Source: Nitricoxidireducens sp046726235 (GTDB lineage: Bacteria > Pseudomonadota > Gammaproteobacteria > Burkholderiales > Rhodocyclaceae). Taken from it: a stretch of DNA of 64,000 bases. The translations under genes were made by a program, and so were the position numbers. The notes below the pieces were generated by a model. The model saw nothing but the letters and a program-made list of their open reading frames with translations. It did not search any database and was not told the origin of the DNA. Positions 40,410-51,500 of the stretch are shown here, in pieces. Position 1 is the first letter of the stretch. Every line of letters starts with the position of its first letter. The DNA lies in NCBI GenBank assembly GCA_046726235.1, contig JBKPAD010000010.1:248001-312000 (forward strand), given 5' to 3'.

Positions 40410-42460
40410 TGCCGGTATCCCCAGAGGTCGCGGCGCGAGCCGCCTTCCTCCGTGGCGAGATCGAGCGCCACAATCATGCCTACTACGTGCTCGACAAGCC
40501 GACGATTCCGGACGTCGAGTACGACCGACTGTTCCGCGAACTCCAGACGCTCGAGAGCGAGCATCCGGAACTCCTGACGCCGGACTCGCCGACGCAGCGC
40601 GTGGGCGGCAAGCCGCTGCCGGGCTTCGAGCCCGTGCGCCACGCCGTGCCGATGCTGTCGATCCGCACCGAGACCGATACCGAGCCGACGGGCGCGCGCG
40701 CCTTCGATGCGCGCGTGCGGCGCGAGCTTGGCCTTGGCGAAGGCGATGCGCCGGTCGAATACGCGGCCGAGCTCAAGTTCGACGGCCTCGCCATCAACCT
40801 GCGCTATGAGCAAGGCACGCTCGTCCGGGCGGCGACGCGCGGCGACGGCGAGACCGGCGAAGACGTGACGCAGAACATCCGCACCGTGCACAAGATTCCA
40901 CTGCGCCTGAAGGGCGATGCGCCGCCCGTGCTCGAAGTGCGCGGCGAAGTGTTCATGAGCCGGCCGGACTTCGAGCGCTTCAACGAAGGTCAGCGCGCCA
41001 AGGGCCTGCCGACGCTGGTCAATCCGCGCAACGGCGCCGCCGGCAGCATCCGCCAGCTCGATCCTGCCGTGGCGGCGAAACGGCCGCTGTCGTTCTTCGC
41101 CTACGGGCTCGGCGAGACGCAGGGCTGGAGCGTTCCGCCGACGCATGCCGAAGTGCTCGACGCGCTGGCGGCCTTCGGCCTGCCGGTCTGCGAGCACCGG
41201 GCGGTGGCGCAGGGCGCCGAAGGACTGGTCGAGTTCCACGCGCGCATCCGCGAGGCGCGCGATGCGCTGCCCTTCGACATCGACGGCGTGGTCTACAAGG
41301 TCAATTCGCTGGCGCTGCAGCAGCGGCTCGGCTTCGTCTCGCGCGAGCCGCGCTGGGCGGTGGCGCACAAGTATCCGGCCGAGGAGGCGCTGACGACGGT
41401 GGAATCGATCGACGTCTACGTCGGCCGCACGGGGGCGATCACGCCGGTCGCAAGGCTGGTGCCGGTGTTCGTCGGCGGCGTCACGGTGACCAACGCGACG
41501 CTCCACAACGAAGGCGAGGCGCGCCGGAAGGACGTGCGCGTCGGTGACACGGTGATCGTGCGTCGCGCCGGCGACGTGATTCCGGAAGTCGTCGGCGTCG
41601 TGTTCGAGCGGCGGCCGACCAAGGACCTGTTCGGCGGCGAGCCGCTGCATGCGCCGTTCGAACTGCCGAAAGCCTGCCCGGTCTGCGGCTCGGCGGTCGA
41701 ACATCCGGCCGACGAGGCGATCGCGCGCTGCACCGGCGGGCTGTTCTGCCCGGCGCAGCGCAAGCAGGCGCTGCTGCATTTCGCTTCGCGCCGCGCGCTG
41801 GACATCGAGGGCCTCGGCGGCAAGCTGGTCGACCAGCTCGTCGACGCCGGACTCGTGAAGACGCCGGCCGACATCTACGCGCTCGACCTGCCGACGCTCG
41901 CCAATCTGGAACGCATGGGCGAGAAGTCAGCCGCCAACCTGATAGAGGCTATCGACAAGAGCCGCAGCACGACGCTCGCCCGCTTCATCTACGCGCTCGG
42001 CATCCGCAATGTCGGCGAGGCGACGGCGAAGGACCTCGCGCGGCACTTCGGCCGCATCGAGGCGCTGATGGCGGCCGACGAAGCGGCGCTGCAGATGGTG
42101 CCGGACGTCGGTCCGGTGGTGGCGCAGTCGATTCGCCATTTCTTCGATGAGCCTCACAATCGTGATGTCATTGGAAAGTTGCGCACCGCTGGGGTACATT
42201 GGCCCGACGTCGCGCCGTCGGCCGTGGCCGATTCCCGCATCGCCGGCAAGACTTTCGTGCTCACCGGCACGCTGCCGACGCTGACGCGCGACGAGGCGAA
42301 GGACCTGATCGAGGCGCGCGGCGGCAAGGTCGCGGGCTCGGTCTCGAAAAAGACGGATTACGTGGTGGCGGGCGCCGAGGCGGGCTCGAAGCTCGACAAG
42401 GCGGAGGCGCTCGGCGTCGCCATCATCGACGAATCGCAATTGCAGGAGTTGTTGAAATGA
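40409..42460 (+). CDS. ligA: NAD-dependent DNA ligase LigA
   Basis: Seals nicks in replication and repair using NAD+. 683 residues: domain Ia (HNHAYYVLDKPTIPDVEYD), adenylation domain with the active-site Lys in AELKFDGLAINLRYE, OB fold, four-Cys zinc finger (CPVCGSAVEHPADE to CTGGLFCPAQRK), helix-hairpin-helix domain and C-terminal BRCT domain (FVLTGTLPTLTRDEAKDLIE). Its TGA overlaps the ATG of galU by four bases. Confidence 0.97.
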   Translation: MPVSPEVAARAAFLRGEIERHNHAYYVLDKPTIPDVEYDRLFRELQTLESEHPELLTPDSPTQRVGGKPLPGFEPVRHAVPMLSIRTETDTEPTGARAFDARVRRELGLGEGDAPVEYAAELKFDGLAINLRYEQGTLVRAATRGDGETGEDVTQNIRTVHKIPLRLKGDAPPVLEVRGEVFMSRPDFERFNEGQRAKGLPTLVNPRNGAAGSIRQLDPAVAAKRPLSFFAYGLGETQGWSVPPTHAEVLDALAAFGLPVCEHRAVAQGAEGLVEFHARIREARDALPFDIDGVVYKVNSLALQQRLGFVSREPRWAVAHKYPAEEALTTVESIDVYVGRTGAITPVARLVPVFVGGVTVTNATLHNEGEARRKDVRVGDTVIVRRAGDVIPEVVGVVFERRPTKDLFGGEPLHAPFELPKACPVCGSAVEHPADEAIARCTGGLFCPAQRKQALLHFASRRALDIEGLGGKLVDQLVDAGLVKTPADIYALDLPTLANLERMGEKSAANLIEAIDKSRSTTLARFIYALGIRNVGEATAKDLARHFGRIEALMAADEAALQMVPDVGPVVAQSIRHFFDEPHNRDVIGKLRTAGVHWPDVAPSAVADSRIAGKTFVLTGTLPTLTRDEAKDLIEARGGKVAGSVSKKTDYVVAGAEAGSKLDKAEALGVAIIDESQLQELLK

Positions 42461-43326
42461 CGAAGGTTACGAAGGCGGTGTTCCCCGTCGCGGGTCTGGG
42501 CACGCGCTTCCTGCCCGCCACCAAGGCGAGCCCGAAGGAGATGATGCCGATCGTCGACAAGCCGCTGATCCAGTATGCGGTCGAGGAGGCGGTCGCCGCC
42601 GGCATCACCGACATGATCTTCGTCACCGGCCGTTCGAAGCGCGCCATCGAGGACCACTTCGACAAGGCCTACGAGCTGGAGAACGAGCTTGAGCGCAAGG
42701 GCAAGACGGAGATGCTCGAATTCGTGCGCGGCCTGCTGCCGAAGGACATCAACTGCATCTACATCCGCCAGCCCGAGGCACTCGGCCTCGGCCACGCGGT
42801 GCTGTGTGCGCAGCACGTGGTGGGCGACGAGCCCTTCGCCGTGCTGCTGGCGGACGACCTGCTCGACGCCTCGGTGCCGGTGATGAAGCAGATGGTCGAT
42901 ACCTACGACTACTACCACTGCTCGGTGCTCGGCGTGCAGGAAGTGCCGCGCGCGGAGACGCGCAGCTACGGCATCGTCGCCGCCAAGCCGCTGGCCGAGC
43001 GCATCGAGCAGGTGTCGGCGATGGTGGAGAAGCCGAAGCCCGAGGAGGCGCCGTCGACGCTGGCGGTCGTCGGCCGCTACGTGCTGACCGCGCGCATCTT
43101 CCACCATCTGCAGAACGTGAAGCCGGGCTCGGGCGGCGAGATCCAGCTCACCGACGGCATCGCCTCGCTGCTCTCGGAGCAGCAGGTGCTGGCCTATCGC
43201 TACGACGGCGTGCGCTACGACTGCGGCTCCAAGATCGGCTACCTGCAGGCGACCGTGGAACTCGGTCTGCGCCACGCCGAGGTCGGCCCGGCGTTCGCGG
43301 CCTATCTCGACGGGAGAAACAAATGA
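42457..43326 (+). CDS. galU: UTP-glucose-1-phosphate uridylyltransferase GalU
   Basis: Makes UDP-glucose from UTP and glucose-1-phosphate for envelope polysaccharides. 289 residues with the nucleotidyltransferase signature FPVAGLGTRFLPATKASPKE, followed by VDKPLIQYAVEEAV, AVLLADDLLD and KPGSGGEIQLTDGIASLL. An AGGAG Shine-Dalgarno lies in the end of ligA. Coupled to both ligA and hpt by four-base overlaps. Possible donor supplier for the glycosylation-like genes at 11-16 kb, but only as a general housekeeping source. Confidence 0.96.
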   Translation: MTKVTKAVFPVAGLGTRFLPATKASPKEMMPIVDKPLIQYAVEEAVAAGITDMIFVTGRSKRAIEDHFDKAYELENELERKGKTEMLEFVRGLLPKDINCIYIRQPEALGLGHAVLCAQHVVGDEPFAVLLADDLLDASVPVMKQMVDTYDYYHCSVLGVQEVPRAETRSYGIVAAKPLAERIEQVSAMVEKPKPEEAPSTLAVVGRYVLTARIFHHLQNVKPGSGGEIQLTDGIASLLSEQQVLAYRYDGVRYDCGSKIGYLQATVELGLRHAEVGPAFAAYLDGRNK

Positions 43327-43868
43327 CGCCGGCCGAAGCCCGCACGGTCCTCAACGAGGCCGACCTGATCACGTCCGCCGACGAGGTCGAGGCGGTGCTC
43401 GACCGCCTCGCGCTGCAGATCCGCGAGCGCCTGCAGAATGCGCATCCGCTGGTGCTGACGGTGATGGGCGGCGCGGTGGTTTTCGCCGGCCAGCTGCTGC
43501 CGCGGCTCGATTTCCCGCTCGAATGCGACTACCTGCACGCGACGCGCTACGGCGACGGCACCAGCGGCGGGCGGCTGAACTGGGTGGTGGAGCCGCGCAT
43601 TCCGGTCGAAGGGCGCACGGTGCTGGTGCTCGACGACATCCTCGACGAGGGCATCACGCTGGCGGCGATCAAACAGCGGCTGCTCGAGCAGGGCGCCGCC
43701 GCCTGCTATCTGGCGGTGCTGTCGGAAAAGGATCTCAACAAGACCAAGCCGGTGAGCGCCGATTTCGTCGGCGTGCGGCTGCCGAACCGCTACGTCTTCG
43801 GCTGCGGCATGGACGTCAAGGGCGCCTGGCGCAACCTGCCGGCGATCTACGCCGTCAAGGGGATGTAA
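43323..43868 (+). CDS. hpt: Hypoxanthine-guanine phosphoribosyltransferase
   Basis: Purine salvage: hypoxanthine or guanine plus PRPP to IMP or GMP. 181 residues with VMGGAVVFAGQLLPRL near the start, the flexible-loop DYLHATRYGDGTSGG, and the PRPP-binding motif VLVLDDILDEGITLAA. The C-terminal GCGMDVKGAWRNLPAIYAV fits the hypoxanthine-type enzyme of betaproteobacteria annotated as Hpt or as hypoxanthine-guanine phosphoribosyltransferase. Its stop abuts the convergent EAL/HDOD gene with no gap. Confidence 0.9.
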   Translation: MTPAEARTVLNEADLITSADEVEAVLDRLALQIRERLQNAHPLVLTVMGGAVVFAGQLLPRLDFPLECDYLHATRYGDGTSGGRLNWVVEPRIPVEGRTVLVLDDILDEGITLAAIKQRLLEQGAAACYLAVLSEKDLNKTKPVSADFVGVRLPNRYVFGCGMDVKGAWRNLPAIYAVKGM

Positions 43869-45128
43869 CTACTCCGAATCGACCGCAAGCTGCCTGACCC
43901 AGCCGAGGGCATCGGTCAGGCACTGCGCGAGCGTCTCCAGCGTCAGCCGCGTGCCGATGCGCGAGAACAAGGCCAGCGTGCCGTCGAAATCGTCGCCGTC
44001 GTAGCGTTCGGCGACTTCCAGCAGCGCGCCAAGCTCGCCTTCGCGGCGGGCGAGTGCGCCGCGCACGTCCTGCGGCAGCCCGATCTGGTCGATGATGGTC
44101 TCGATCGGCATGCCGATGGCGCTCGGCATCAGCGAAATCAGGCCGGTGATGAACGCCTTGTCCGGCATGTCCTTGCGCGCCGGGAAGCAGCGCAGGGCGA
44201 GCAGTTCGAGGAAGCGGCCGCGCAGGGCGGCCCATTCCATGAGCGGATTGCCGGCGATGCCGCCGTCGCCCTCGCTGCGGCTGAATACCAGCAACTGGAG
44301 CCAGCGCTGGAGCTGCTTGCGGCCGAGTACGGTGATGGCATGGCGGATCGAGCCGACCTTGACCGCCAGCCCGGCGCCGACGGAGTTCGTCAGCCGCAGC
44401 AGGTTCATGGTCAGCGCCGGCTCGGCCTTGAAGGCGCGCTCGAGCTCCATCACTTCGGCGTCGCCGTTCAGCAGGTTGATGATGCGCATCAGGCCCTGCA
44501 GCGAGGCGTCCAGCTTGCGTCCCTCGACGATGACGGGATGTGCGAAGTAGTAGCCCTGGAAATAGTCGAAGCCGGCGTCGAGGCAAATGCGGTGCATGTC
44601 GTCGGACTCGACGCGACCGGCGATGAGGCGGCGGGATGGCGCCTGCAGCGCGGCGATCACGGCGGGCAGCGCCTCGGCGGCAAGCCGGTCGACGTCGATG
44701 CGCACGAACGACGCCAGCTCGACGAGCGCCTGGTGGCCGTCGATTTCCGGCGCCAGGCCGGCGACGGCAAATTCGTAGCCGAGTGCGCGCAGTTCGCGGC
44801 AGCGTTCGGTGGTTGCCGCCGGCACCGGGCCGGACAGTTCGAGGTCGAGCACGACCTGCTTCTTCGGCAGCAGGCGGACGGCGTCTTCGTCGAGGAATGC
44901 CGCATCGACATTTACGAAAGCGCGCTGGTCGCCGAGGGCGGCGGCCAGCCCGAGCTCCGCAAAGGCCTTGCAGGCGACGTCGGCCGTCGCCAGGTGGGCA
45001 TCGACGACGTCGGCCGCGTTCTCGTGGCCGGCACGGAACAGCAGTTCGTAACCGAAGGTGGCCTGCTGGCGGTCGAGGATCGGCTGCCGGCCGATGAAGA
45101 CTTCAGGAAACGGGCTCGCGGTTTCCAT
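43869..45128 (-). CDS. EAL-HDOD (YuxH-type) signalling protein, degenerate EAL
   Basis: 419 residues. The N-terminal half (about 8-200) has the EAL fold (FIGRQPILDRQQATFGYELL, RAFVNVDAAFLDED, GFDYFQGYYFAHPV), but the catalytic Glu motif reads YELLFR and the DDFG segment is replaced by VAGLAPEID, so it should not hydrolyse c-di-GMP. The C-terminal half (about 200-400) is a HDOD domain (VMELERAFKAEPALTMNLLR). Members act as c-di-GMP binding or scaffold proteins. The stop codon abuts hpt. Confidence 0.85.
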   Translation of the reverse strand: METASPFPEVFIGRQPILDRQQATFGYELLFRAGHENAADVVDAHLATADVACKAFAELGLAAALGDQRAFVNVDAAFLDEDAVRLLPKKQVVLDLELSGPVPAATTERCRELRALGYEFAVAGLAPEIDGHQALVELASFVRIDVDRLAAEALPAVIAALQAPSRRLIAGRVESDDMHRICLDAGFDYFQGYYFAHPVIVEGRKLDASLQGLMRIINLLNGDAEVMELERAFKAEPALTMNLLRLTNSVGAGLAVKVGSIRHAITVLGRKQLQRWLQLLVFSRSEGDGGIAGNPLMEWAALRGRFLELLALRCFPARKDMPDKAFITGLISLMPSAIGMPIETIIDQIGLPQDVRGALARREGELGALLEVAERYDGDDFDGTLALFSRIGTRLTLETLAQCLTDALGWVRQLAVDSE

Positions 45129-45144
45129 GAGGGCGTCGGGTGGG

Positions 45145-46962
<1,818 letters not shown>

Positions 46963-47049
46963 GGGGATTAACCGGGAAAAACGAATGAAGGTTCAGCGCT
47001 GGCCGGTGCCGCTGGAAGAGGCGTCGTGCCGTAGCCGAAAAGGGCGCGC

Positions 47050-47093
47050 ATTCTAGCACGCCGGCGGGGCCGCTCCTGGCGCCATGCTAGAAT
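47050..47093. promoter_or_regulatory. Divergent extended -10 promoters for typA and mtnP
   Basis: A 9-bp perfect inverted repeat: ATTCTAGCA (47050-47058) and TGCTAGAAT (47085-47093). Read outward, each arm is an extended -10 element TGnTAGAAT, one for typA (minus) and one for mtnP (plus). No -35 matches are needed for such promoters and none are seen. The start codons are 88 nt (typA) and 28 nt (mtnP) from the arms. Confidence 0.5.
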
Positions 47094-47121
47094 CCGCGCC
47101 CTTTTCGACGGAGCCTCATCC

Positions 47122-47865
47122 ATGCTCGCGATCATCGGCGGCAGCGGCCTGACCAAGCTTTCGACCCTGGACATTTCCCGTCGCGAGGTGATCCGCACGC
47201 CTTGGGGCGAACCGTCGGGCGCGGTGACTTTCGGCCGCATCGGCTGCCAGGAGGTCGTTTTCCTCGCGCGCCACGGCTACGGCCACACGATTCCGCCGCA
47301 CCTGGTGAATTACCGCGCCAACATGTGGGCGCTTGCGCGCGAGGCGCGTGCCGAGGCGATCGTTTCGGTCGCCTCCGTCGGCGGCATTCGCGATGACCTC
47401 GGCCCCGGCGTGGTGACCATTCCGGACCAGATCATCGACTACACCTGGGGTCGCCACGTGACTTACCACGAGGGCGGCGACACGCCCGTGGTGCACGTCG
47501 ATTTCACCGAGCCCTACGACGCCAAGCTGCGCCAGTGCCTGATCGAGGCGGCGGCCAAGGCGGGCGAGAGCATCGTCGACGGAGCGGTCTATGCCGCGAC
47601 CCAGGGGCCGCGCCTCGAGACGGCGGCCGAGATCGTGCGCCTCGAGCGCGACGGCGCCGACATCGTCGGCATGACGGGCATGCCCGAGGCGTGCCTAGCG
47701 CGCGAACTCGGCGTGCCCTACGCGGCCGTGTGCGTCGTCGCCAACTGGGCGGCCGGACGCGGCGACAGCGAGCACGCGATCAGCTTCGACAAGATCGAAG
47801 AGACGCTGCAATCCTCGCTCGGCAAGGCGCGGCGCATCATCGAACACCTCTGCGACAAGCAGTAA
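47122..47865 (+). CDS. mtnP: S-methyl-5'-thioinosine/thioadenosine phosphorylase
   Basis: Purine-nucleoside-phosphorylase family 2 enzyme, 247 residues: LAIIGGSGLTKLSTL, FLARHGYGHTIPPHLVNYRA, VSVASVGGIRDDLGPG, ATQGPRLETAAEIVRLERDG and GMTGMPEACLARELGVPYAA. The short length and GGIRDDLGPG with a serine-rich phosphate loop resemble the methylthioinosine phosphorylases of gamma- and betaproteobacteria that salvage methylthioadenosine after deamination. Substrate choice (inosine or adenosine form) cannot be settled by eye. Divergent from typA; def follows after ten bases. Confidence 0.85.
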   Translation: MLAIIGGSGLTKLSTLDISRREVIRTPWGEPSGAVTFGRIGCQEVVFLARHGYGHTIPPHLVNYRANMWALAREARAEAIVSVASVGGIRDDLGPGVVTIPDQIIDYTWGRHVTYHEGGDTPVVHVDFTEPYDAKLRQCLIEAAAKAGESIVDGAVYAATQGPRLETAAEIVRLERDGADIVGMTGMPEACLARELGVPYAAVCVVANWAAGRGDSEHAISFDKIEETLQSSLGKARRIIEHLCDKQ

Positions 47866-47875
47866 ACTTCGCCGC

Positions 47876-48406
47876 ATGATCCGTGAAGTCCTGCGCATGG
47901 GCGATCCGCGCCTGCTGCGCGTCGCGCAGCCCGTTGCCGGATTCGGCAAGCGGGAATTGCTCGGCCTCGTCGCCGACATGCGCGAAACCATGGACCACCT
48001 CGACGGCGCCGGCCTGGCGGCGCCGCAGATCGGCGTCGACCTGCGCGTCGTGATCTTCGGCTTCGAGGTCAATCCGCGCTATCCGCAGGCCGATGCGGTG
48101 CCGTTCACGGTCCTTGTCAATCCGGTGCTGACGCCGCTCGGCGACGAGATGGAGGAAGGCTGGGAGGGCTGCCTGTCCGTCCCCGGCCTGCGCGGCTGGG
48201 TGCCGCGCTACAAGCGCCTGCGCTACCAGGGCTTCGATGAGGCGGGGCGGGCGATCGACCGCGAGGTGGAAGGCTTCCACGCCCGCGTCGTCCAGCATGA
48301 AGTCGATCACCTCGACGGGATTCTCTACCCGATGCGGGTGCGCGATTTCTCGCGCTTCGGCTACACCGAGGTGCTGTTTCCCGACGGCGGGGTGCCGGCG
48401 GACTAA
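47876..48406 (+). CDS. def: Peptide deformylase
   Basis: Removes N-formyl from nascent proteins. 176 residues containing all three motifs: GAGLAAPQIGVDL, EGCLSVPGLRG, and the metal site QHEVDHLDGILY. The Val-Pro-Gly after the second motif and the long strand SDE-like insert distinguish it from the E. coli form, so it may be a second copy in the genome. Downstream of mtnP. The stop overlaps the convergent gene's stop by four bases. Confidence 0.9.
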   Translation: MIREVLRMGDPRLLRVAQPVAGFGKRELLGLVADMRETMDHLDGAGLAAPQIGVDLRVVIFGFEVNPRYPQADAVPFTVLVNPVLTPLGDEMEEGWEGCLSVPGLRGWVPRYKRLRYQGFDEAGRAIDREVEGFHARVVQHEVDHLDGILYPMRVRDFSRFGYTEVLFPDGGVPAD

Positions 48407-48876
48407 AGCCGCCAGACCAGCGCTTCGTCGGCGCTGCGCAGCCGCGCGGACAGCACGCGCGAGATGTTGCGGAAGACCTTGAGGCCGATCTCGGGGCGCG
48501 AATTCAGGACCTGATCGTTGATGCGCACCAGCACGCAGGGGCCGAGCGCGGTGACGGTCGCGCTGCGCGTCTCGTTGTCGGCCAGCGCCATTTCGCCGAA
48601 GCTGTCGGCCGCCGTGAGGCGCGCGAGTTCGACCGGCTCCTTGCGGCCCTTCTTGGTGACCGCCGCTTCGCCGCTGATGATGATGTACATGTGGGTGCCG
48701 AGGTTGCCTTCCTTGACGATCGCCATGCCGGCCTCGAAGCTGCATTTCTCCGCATGGGCGAGGACCTCGCCGATCTCGGCGGGCGAGAGTCCCTGGAAAG
48801 CCTTGACGTGCTCCGCGAGGCGGAACAGCAGTTTCTGCACGTCGTGGAAGGTGAAGTCTTCGCGTACCCAGCTCAT
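48403..48876 (-). CDS. Cyclic nucleotide-binding domain protein
   Basis: 157 residues from the ATG at 48876; the open frame extends further but overlaps glnD. A single cNMP-binding beta roll (about 25-140): EAGMAIVKEGNLGTHMYIII, then SFGEMALADNETRSATVTAL, the phosphate-binding cassette in which the Arg that contacts the cyclic phosphate is present. No DNA-binding domain follows, so it is a stand-alone sensor. 34 nt downstream of glnD on the same strand. Confidence 0.82.
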   Translation of the reverse strand: MSWVREDFTFHDVQKLLFRLAEHVKAFQGLSPAEIGEVLAHAEKCSFEAGMAIVKEGNLGTHMYIIISGEAAVTKKGRKEPVELARLTAADSFGEMALADNETRSATVTALGPCVLVRINDQVLNSRPEIGLKVFRNISRVLSARLRSADEALVWRL

Positions 48877-48910
48877 TGTTTTTGGTTCTCCCTGAGGCGC
48901 GCTGCGGCGC

Positions 48911-51496
48911 CTACGGCAACTGTAACACCTGCAACAAGTCCTGCTCGAGGCGCACCAGCGTCGCGGTTTGGCCAAGCTCGCGGCCGCTGACGAGGAAGGT
49001 GTCTTCGACGCGGTCGCCGAGAGTCGCGATCTTCGCCGTGTGCAGGGTGATGCCGTGCTCGCCGAGGACGCGTGCGATGGCGTACAGCAGGCCGGTGCGG
49101 TCGGCGGCGGTCACCGACATGATGAAGTGCTGGCCGCGCTCGTCGGGCCGGATCGTGACTTCCGGCGTGAACGGGAAGTGGCGCACCTGGCGCGAGAGGC
49201 GGCTCGGCGGCGGCGCGGCGAGCGGCGGTTGCTTCTTCAACTGCTCGACGAGCTCGTACTCGATCAGGGCGATCATGTCGCGGTAGGGCAGTTGCCCCGT
49301 GGGGTCGAGCAGCACGAAGCTGTCGAGCGCATGGCCGGCGCGCGTGGTGTGGATCTTGGCGTCGACTATGCTGTAGCCGAGGCGGGCGAAGAAGCCGCAC
49401 AGGCGGGCGAACAGCAGCGCCTGGTCGGGGACGTAGATCATCACCTGGATGCCTTCGCCGATGGGATTCAGGCGCGCCTTGACGATGGGCTCCGGCGCAT
49501 CGGCGCGGTAGTAGAGGTTGCGCGTGTGCCAGGTGATCTCGTCGGCGTCGTGGCGCATGAAATAGACGGTGTCGAGCTGCGCCCAGAAGACGTCCTCGAC
49601 GTGCGGCATCAGGCCGTGGAGGCGCAACTGGCGGCGCGCTTCCTCGGGGCGTTCCTCGAGGCCGATCGCCTGCTCCGGGCGGTCGCCGCGCAGCACGCGC
49701 AGGGTGGCGCGGAAGAGATCCTCGAGCAGCTTGGCCTTCCAGGCGTTCCAGACCTTCGGGCTGGTGCCGCGGATGTCGCAGACCGTGATCAGGTAGAGCG
49801 CGGCGAGGCGGCGTTCGGTGCGCACGGTGCGCGCGAAGGCGAGCACGACCTCGGGATCGCCGAGGTCCTGCTTCTGCGCCACGGACGACATCGTCAGGTG
49901 GTGTTCGACGAGGAACGCGATCAGGTCGGTGTCCTCGGCGGCGATGCCGTGGTCGCGGCAGAAGCGGCGCGCGTCGGCGACGCCGAGCCGGGAATGGTCG
50001 CCGCCGCGGCCCTTGGCGATGTCGTGGAACAGCGCCGCGACGTAGAGCACCCAGTGGCGCTCGAAGCTGGCGATCAGGCGCGAGCAGAACGGATACTCGT
50101 GCGCGAACTCGGGCATGGTGAAGCGCCGCATGTTGCGCACGACCTGCAGGATGTGCTGGTCGACGGTGTAGACGTGGAACAGGTCGTGCTGCATCTGGCC
50201 GACGATCTTGCCGAAGGCCGGCAGGTAGTGGCCGAGGATGTCGTACTGGTTCATGCGCCGCAGCTCGTGCACGAGGCCGCGGCGCTGTTGGAACATGGAG
50301 AGGAAGAGCGCACGGTTCTCGGGATCGCGGCGGAAGGCGGCGTCGATGCGGCTGCGTGCGCGCCAAAGGGCGCGCAGGGTGCGCGCCGTCATGCCCTTGA
50401 GCTCGGGCAGCTGCTGCATGGCGAGGAAGGCGTGCAGGATGGCGCGCGGCTCGCGTTCGAACAGCTCGTCGTCGCGGATGTCGAGCAGCTCGCGCGCGAT
50501 CTGGAAGCGCCCGTCGATGACGATCGGCGCTGCGGCCGGGTCGTGCGAGACGCGCGCCGCGAGGTTCTGCAGCACCAGCGTGTTGAGCTGAGTGACGAGC
50601 TTGGCGTTGCGGTAGTAGCGCTGCATCAGCACTTCGGACGCGCGCTTGGCGTGCGTGGCACTGATGCCGAAAGCCCCGGCAAGCGCTTCCTGGTGCTCGA
50701 ACAGCAGGCGCTCCTCGCGCCGCCTGACCAGATGGTGCAGGCGGATGCGGACGTGGGCGAGGAAATCTTCGGCCTGGCGCAGGCGCCGCGCCTCCTCGGC
50801 GGTGACGAGCACCGTCTCGGCCAGCTCGCGCCAGGTGGTGCCGAGATGCGCGGCGCGCGCGATCCAGCGGATCACCTGCAGGTCGCGCAGGCCGCCGGGG
50901 CTTTCCTTGCAGTTAGGCTCGAGGCTGAAGGGCGTCTCGTTGTAGCGGGCGTAGCGTTCCTGCTGCTCCAGCTGCTTGGCCTTGAAGAAGCTCTCGGCCT
51001 CGAGATGGTGCTGGAAACGCTGCTCGAAGGTGGCGTACAGCGCGCGATCGCCGCAGAGGAATCGCGCCTCGAGCAGCGCCGTCTTCACGGTGATGTCGCG
51101 GTCGGCCTCCTCGAGGCAGCCGGAGATGTCGCGCACGCTGTGGCCGATGTCGAGGCCGATGTCCCACAGCAGGCCGACGAAGCGCTCGATGCACGGCTCG
51201 CCGCCCAGGTCCATGCCGACGGGGACGAGGACCAGGACGTCCACGTCGGAAGCCGGGAACAGCTCGCCGCGCCCGTAGCCCCCGACGGCGACCAGCGCGG
51301 TGCCCGAGGGCATGCAGACCTCGCGCCAGAGGGTGCGCAGGACGCCGTCGACGAGCTTCGAGCGTCCGCGCAGCAGGGCTGCGGCGTTGGGCTTGCGTTC
51401 GTAGGCGGCGCGGAGTTCGGCCTGCCCCGCCTGCAGGGTCTGCTTGCAGCGGGCGATCAGGGACGGGACGTCCGCCGGTGCAGCTGCGGCAGACAT
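48911..51496 (-). CDS. glnD: Bifunctional uridylyltransferase/uridylyl-removing enzyme GlnD
   Basis: Main nitrogen sensor: uridylylates and deuridylylates PII proteins according to glutamine. 861 residues: nucleotidyltransferase domain (ALVAVGGYGRGELFPASDVD), an intervening helical part, the HD domain (AALFHDIAKGRGGDHSRLG), and two C-terminal ACT domains (from about 695: IQVMIYVPDQALLFARLCGF and FIMSVTAADRTGLLYAIARV). It follows map by four bases in the common map-glnD order. Confidence 0.97.
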   Translation of the reverse strand: MSAAAAPADVPSLIARCKQTLQAGQAELRAAYERKPNAAALLRGRSKLVDGVLRTLWREVCMPSGTALVAVGGYGRGELFPASDVDVLVLVPVGMDLGGEPCIERFVGLLWDIGLDIGHSVRDISGCLEEADRDITVKTALLEARFLCGDRALYATFEQRFQHHLEAESFFKAKQLEQQERYARYNETPFSLEPNCKESPGGLRDLQVIRWIARAAHLGTTWRELAETVLVTAEEARRLRQAEDFLAHVRIRLHHLVRRREERLLFEHQEALAGAFGISATHAKRASEVLMQRYYRNAKLVTQLNTLVLQNLAARVSHDPAAAPIVIDGRFQIARELLDIRDDELFEREPRAILHAFLAMQQLPELKGMTARTLRALWRARSRIDAAFRRDPENRALFLSMFQQRRGLVHELRRMNQYDILGHYLPAFGKIVGQMQHDLFHVYTVDQHILQVVRNMRRFTMPEFAHEYPFCSRLIASFERHWVLYVAALFHDIAKGRGGDHSRLGVADARRFCRDHGIAAEDTDLIAFLVEHHLTMSSVAQKQDLGDPEVVLAFARTVRTERRLAALYLITVCDIRGTSPKVWNAWKAKLLEDLFRATLRVLRGDRPEQAIGLEERPEEARRQLRLHGLMPHVEDVFWAQLDTVYFMRHDADEITWHTRNLYYRADAPEPIVKARLNPIGEGIQVMIYVPDQALLFARLCGFFARLGYSIVDAKIHTTRAGHALDSFVLLDPTGQLPYRDMIALIEYELVEQLKKQPPLAAPPPSRLSRQVRHFPFTPEVTIRPDERGQHFIMSVTAADRTGLLYAIARVLGEHGITLHTAKIATLGDRVEDTFLVSGRELGQTATLVRLEQDLLQVLQLP

Positions 51497-51500
51497 GGCG

